Part shown: positions 59,510-64,000 of the stretch, piece after piece | Position numbering within the stretch: position 1 is the first letter of the stretch | How the letters are laid out: each line of letters opens with the position of its first letter | Assembly (NCBI RefSeq): GCF_963576545.1 | Contig: NC_083651.1 | Span: 24,431,748-24,495,747 of the forward strand | DNA from: Limanda limanda | Lineage: Eukaryota; Chordata; Actinopteri; Pleuronectiformes; Pleuronectidae | Direction: 5' to 3' | DNA: 64,000 nt | Position numbers and translations under genes: made by a program | Notes under the pieces: model-generated | The model's database searches: none | What the model was told of the DNA's origin: nothing | What the model saw: only the letters and a program-made list of their open reading frames with translations

Positions 59510-59700
59510 AGGGCTCAACAGGTGTGACTAATAACACAAATGTATCATCAATTAACACTCATAGGTGTTACTAATCACATCAATTAAGCCTTTATTTACA
59601 CTCATGTGTTACTAATAACACTAATTAATCATCAATTAACATCAACAGGTGTTACTTAGCACAGCTGATTATTATTCACATTAATTAAAATAAATGTTTG
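59510..59700. repeat. Imperfect tandem repeat
   Basis: About three degenerate units built from CAGGTGT(GA/TA)CTAATAACAC and ATCATCAATTAACA blocks. Confidence 0.65.
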
Positions 59701-62529
59701 TAACTCAACACTTCAGTCAGATTTTTTTGGAATGGGCTATTTGACATGAAAAGACTTCCGTAGTTTCAATGTGATACTAAATTATATTTTTGTCAATGCA
59801 AAGATTCAATTCAATTCAGTGTTCATTCAGCAGCGATTCTGAAGTGACGTTTAACACAGAGGGACAATCAGACTGCATACGTGTCTGCTGGCAGAATGCA
59901 GTCATAAGACTGGGATGCCATGGACAGTGCACGGCTTGTTTTTCCCCTTTTCACTCAGCTGCACATTACGTTCCTCATGGTCCACAGAGAGAGCTGCAGA
60001 GACCCACTTTCCCCTCAATGCCCAATCACAAACACAAAACGATGTGAACTGAGCAGGCTGAGGTTAGACTCTTATCAAATGAGCAGCATCGGTGGGAAAT
60101 CAACATGGGGTAAGTGATGACAAGCTTGGGGGAAAAGTTGAGGCAATGGATACATATTACCGAGAATAACATGAATGTTGAGAGGAATCAGGTGGACTTT
60201 TGTGACTTTACTTAAAAAAGTGCCATGGTGTTATTTTTGGAAATTTAAAAACTAAAGTTAATCTGTATGTCTGATGTGTTAATCCTACATTTTATGTTAT
60301 TTGATTATTTATATATTATTATATAATTTCCTAAGATCAACATAATCATAACAGATTTAAAAAAAATGCTGTAATGTGGTTTGATCCTAAGCAATGCTTA
60401 ATTGTAATTAGGTCGTTAGATATTAGTAATTATACTATATTATAAAATATTTAATGTTTTGGTTTTTGGTGGAATTGGTATTCTTGGCACATTAAACAGT
60501 TAACAGTTTTGCCCTGTTTTACTATGATCAATATTTAAATGAACATTTTCTCATGTAATTTAAGAAATACTTTTTTGACAGAACAGAAAAAAAGGAATAG
60601 CTGTTCATTTTGTAATAAAATTGCAGTCAAAAATGTTTGGGATAAACAAATACCACCTCTAAGCCTCTGGGTGTGCAATTCCACTGACAGCTGTTGACTT
60701 ACATTCAAGTACTGACATTACGACGCGCTGTCAATTACAGCGGTGCTCCACTGACTGGGTCACACCCTTTTTATAGCAGTAGCAATTGAGCAAACCCTTT
60801 GTGTTAAGTTTGTACTTAACACAGATAATAGAGGTTTGCAAGCCTGTGCTAATGTTAGCAATAACTCCCACTGAACATTCTTCAATGTGATTTCAGTTCC
60901 TGCTGAGTCATCAGCAGCTCTCACTTATTGTCATCATGCATTACTACACGAAGGAGTGGGTCAAGCTAGTGCGAGCATCCTCTCATAGATCCAGATGTGG
61001 TGTTGATAATTTACCTGCCTGTCAAACATCATAGCAGCACTCTGTACATTACTCGATGGTTGTAATAACAATGTGAATTAACTTATGCTGCCTTCAATCA
61101 AGGCTGTTTACCGTGTTTAAGAGAAGGGTCTACATGAATGTTCATCTCTCGTTGTATTCATTGTAACTCAGAATATCCTGAAAGCTCAGAGTGCACGAGT
61201 TGTGATGCGTCTGCTGTCATTTTCAGAAATGGCCAAAGTAATTTTGTCCCTTGATGGTTAATATATTGTGATGCAGAGTCCAGTAGGAAGTACTGAAATC
61301 ATTGATATGATCATTAGTAACAGCTAACAACCTTAGATCAGACTCTGGTGTCCAATCTGAAGTTATATTACAACCATGTGAGGGTTAGGGGCTAGAAATT
61401 GAGGAAAACAAATTACAGTATTGACACTCATTTGAAACCAAAAGTTTCTATGACATTAATGCAGGTACTGTATCTGCATTATTTTTGCGTCATAGCAGAA
61501 AAAATAAGTACAATGTATTTCTTAATTTTGATTAGTATATGTAACACTACTAACAGAAACATTTTCACATGACAAAATGACAAAGCAAAAAAATTGATAG
61601 ATGTCCAGTTAGAGTAAGCTCACAAAATCAACTCTTAACATGAAATTTGTTATTGTTTTATCATTTCAAGAATTATCATATGCCGTCTCCACATCCACAA
61701 ACTACAGCCATTGACACCATTGCACAGTAGTTTCTGCAGGAGGTCTTTCACATGAGGTCTATCATAAATTCAAAGTTTTAGAATGTTTTATCTGGTATAC
61801 ACATTCAGACCATAAGTACTTCTGTCACAGCTGTGTAAGTACAGGCACTTTCAGCATGAGTGACCTACAGACTTACAAAACATATTCAAATCAAATGATG
61901 CCTTGTTCTGGAGTTCACCTCACAGGCTGATTTCAGTTTGGCTGGGCTTGTTTCAGGTCAGCGGTAGTGACTTGGGGCAGGAATGACAGTCGTGTGCTCA
62001 CAGTCAGCAGCTACTGCTAATGGCTGTTCTTTACAAATCAAACAGGAAAAAGCTGCTCTGGGAGTGACGGGGCTAAATGTCATGACTGCATCTATCAAGC
62101 ATGCAAAGCTTGGAGGAAAAACAATCACCAGACAAGAATACACTGATACATGGGAAGCACTTTGTGGAAAAATCGATTTCAATGGCTGTTCTGAAGACAA
62201 ATGTAAAAAATATTAAATTGTCTTAGGATAATGACAATGGGCTCAACAGCTCTGATCAATTAAACAAAACCAAAAAACTGAGCTTTGAAGGTGGTGATGC
62301 ATTTCTGGGTGAACTTTTTGTTTTGGGCAAAGCCAATACCGTGTGTACAAATGTGCTGTCTAAATGTGCTGCTGACCCAAATGTTTAAGAATTTTTGAAA
62401 ATTAACCCATTTAATTTGCATCAGGTTATTCCTAAAATGGAAAACTGAAGCTGCACATGAACCATACAGACAAAGTTAGCTACCAGTTGGTGCTTCTGAC
62501 AGCTTAAGAGCCTGACATTTCCCTCAGGT

Positions 62530-62703
62530 GTTAGCAGTTAACAGTTTTACATTCACACACACATTCATACAGTGCATCTATTATATTATTCTATGGGGGG
62601 CCATTCAGGGTTCATCTTGCCCAAGGACCCATCTTGGGTCAGACTGGGGATCGAACTGCCGACCTTCAGGTTGGAGGACGACCACTCTACCCCTCAGCCA
62701 CTG
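62530..62703 (-). repeat. tRNA-derived SINE, head and body, minus strand
   Basis: The reverse strand reads GTGGCTGAGGGGTAGAGTGG (A-box-like) and CAGTTCGATCCCC (B-box-like), the RNA polymerase III promoter parts of a tRNA-derived SINE, followed by body sequence with GGGTCCTTGGGCAAGATG and GTATGAATGTGTGTGTGAAT. The tail is missing at this orientation. Confidence 0.7.
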
Positions 62704-62812
62704 TACTGTAAAGCGCTTTGAGTGGTCATCAAGACTAGAAAAGCGCTTTATAAATACAAAACCATTTACCATTTACTGTAGAGCGCTTTAAGTGCACTAA
62801 AAAAGTGCTATA
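62704..62812 (+). repeat. SINE tails, plus strand
   Basis: GTAAAGCGCTTTGAGTGGTC ... GAAAAGCGCTTTATAAATAC is the tail of the same SINE family in the opposite orientation; a second diverged tail (GTAGAGCGCTTTAAGTG) follows directly. Confidence 0.7.
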
Positions 62813-63799
62813 TAAATTCATATTTCTAGCTACATAACATGTTATCAGTATATTTGCTTGTTCATTCAGTGGATGAGGTGTGTGCTAACAGCAGTTCTCA
62901 AATAATTACCATTCCTAAATTGCTTTCTGGCACTAATCAGCATTGCATTATTGGGAACAGATGTAAAAAAGTCTAAGCACTGTGGGTCAGGTCATCTCAC
63001 GGAGAGGTGATCTAGTGCTGATGTTGAATATTCATGCAGTCAGCGGGAATGATAAAGTCTGAAAGTGGTCTATCAAAGTGAAATGCCCCTTAACATCAGA
63101 ACCTCTATCACCGTGTTCATCAGCTTTGCTCTCCCTTCGTTCTCAACCTCTGCATCCAATTAACAATTTCATTACTGTGTCCACTGGGCTGGACAAATCA
63201 TGTTGTACTGCAGACACTGTTAACTTCACAATGAAGTTATAATTAGTGACACAAAGGCTCAGTCAATGATAAACAATGTAAACAAAAGTTGCATCCCCAC
63301 CTCTTAAATACAAAACAAGGTTGGAATCAGCTGTCAGTCAAAGAGATTGACATGTACATTGATATACAGGTATGAACTAACAAGAACTGAACAGACTTAT
63401 ATTTATATATAAAATTCACTGATTATCTACTCATCACTCACGAGGGGTGAGTTGAAGTGTTTGAGTCCACAAAACAATTAATTTTAAGACCAACATACGC
63501 ATGGGTGCTGAGACACAAGTGTATTTGCCATTCAAACATGACCGTTTGGTTGGAAACAGGAAGTTATGCACTTGCTGCCGCTTAGCTTGCTTTTTTTATT
63601 GGGTATTTTGTTTATCAAAGTCAATTATTGTGGGGCCTTTAAATGGCTTTTAAATAGTAATTATTGCTGATGATTATTTATTCTGAAAGGTAACTATAAA
63701 CCTTATTGATATAATCAAGCATTTCTAGGACTTACATTCAGCCAACTCCCATACAGCGGGTTCTACACTAAACAGTTTACCTTTTTGTCTTGAATGCAG

Positions 63800-63890
63800 C
63801 ATGGAGGAGACGGTGCGGACACTTCTTCAGAACCAGGACTCCCTGGAGGGCCCCAAGGTGGACCCACTGGACCTTATGAAAGCATACAAG
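63800..63890 (+). CDS. Candidate exon of the unrecognised right-edge gene (3' partial)
   Basis: Bounded by a pyrimidine-rich acceptor (TTTTTGTCTTGAATGCAG) and a phase-0 donor (TACAAG|GTATAA). After one base (C) it reads 30 open codons: MEETVRTLLQ, then NQDSLEGPKVDPLDLMKAYK. The first ATG follows the acceptor by one base, so this could be the first coding exon after a 5' UTR exon, or an internal exon joined in phase to 57321-57456. The mix of acidic, Leu and Lys residues fits a helical linker. I do not recognise the family. The gene continues beyond the window. Confidence 0.65.
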
Positions 63891-64000
63891 GTATAAAAAC
63901 AATATCCAGTCACCAATAGATATGTTGAAATTATTAGCCTCACTTTTGTTTTGAGACATTGCTTTGACACATATAATATATTTGTCCTCATTTTAATTTG

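Larger units (their letters stand above)
57457..63799 (+). other. Probable intron of the right-edge gene
   Basis: 6.3 kb, AT-rich. It contains degenerate ~60-bp tandem units at 59510-59700 and inverted SINE pieces at 62530-62812. A donor-like GGG|GTAAGTG at 60110 lacks a convincing acceptor. No other exon recognised. Confidence 0.45.

Noticed and set aside
60070..60115. Possible exon ending at a strong donor (GGG|GTAAGTG)
   Set aside because: No convincing acceptor, and its phase does not fit the exon at 63800.
61983..62216. 77-codon plus-strand frame starting with ATG
   Set aside because: Even composition, but no recognisable domain, no splice sites with proper phase, and it lies within AT-rich intronic DNA.
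62649..62703. Possible tRNA gene on the minus strand
   Set aside because: A- and B-box-like parts are present, but a tRNA cloverleaf is not intact and SINE body sequence follows.

Overview
The window is vertebrate nuclear DNA, almost certainly from a teleost fish. Coding sequence is split into short exons with GT-AG (once GC-AG) introns. The genes are fish versions of a human chromosome 2q32-q33 set, and the spaces between them hold Tc1-like, Ty3/gypsy, LINE and SINE copies and long dinucleotide microsatellites of the kind found in fish. No bacterial, CRISPR or phage-like system is visible.

Layout. (1) 102-6224, plus strand: the last nine coding exons of hecw2, a HECT-type ubiquitin ligase; the gene starts before the window. 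(2) 10635-18811, plus: a complete seven-exon stk17b (DRAK2-type kinase), with a CpG-rich start that carries a perfect NRF1-type palindrome. (3) 23527-28172, minus: a complete three-exon homologue of human C2orf69, an alpha/beta-hydrolase-like mitochondrial protein; it converges on stk17b. (4) 31260-35116, plus: a complete five-exon ftcdnl1, a full-length formiminotransferase module, head to head with the C2orf69 homologue and with a decayed Tc1-like transposon between them. (5) 35501-38606: a very young Ty3/gypsy LTR retrotransposon on the minus strand. It has two 498-bp LTRs that differ at one base and a CTAG target duplication, but gag, protease, reverse transcriptase and RNase H are missing. 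(6) 38607-57320: gene-poor DNA with microsatellites, teleost repeats, a LINE fragment and a MITE-like element. (7) 57321-57456 and 63800-63890, plus: two well-formed candidate exons with compatible phase, probably of one coiled-coil-like gene that runs past the right edge. I cannot name it.

The genes do not form a pathway: ubiquitin ligation, kinase signalling, mitochondrial homeostasis and a folate/formimino-type enzyme. What joins them is conserved linkage. In human, the HECW2-STK17B pair and the C2orf69-FTCDNL1 pair lie on the same chromosome arm but some megabases apart; here they are adjacent within about 35 kb.

The best leads for a second look are: the retrotransposon, whose tRNA-His-type primer site runs straight into pol codons at the 5' LTR, as if a template switch had removed the front of the element; a 13-base match between its LTR and the 5' arm of tRNA-His; the unnamed gene at the right edge; and an unexplained arrangement of inverted and direct repeats at 45.3-47.0 kb.
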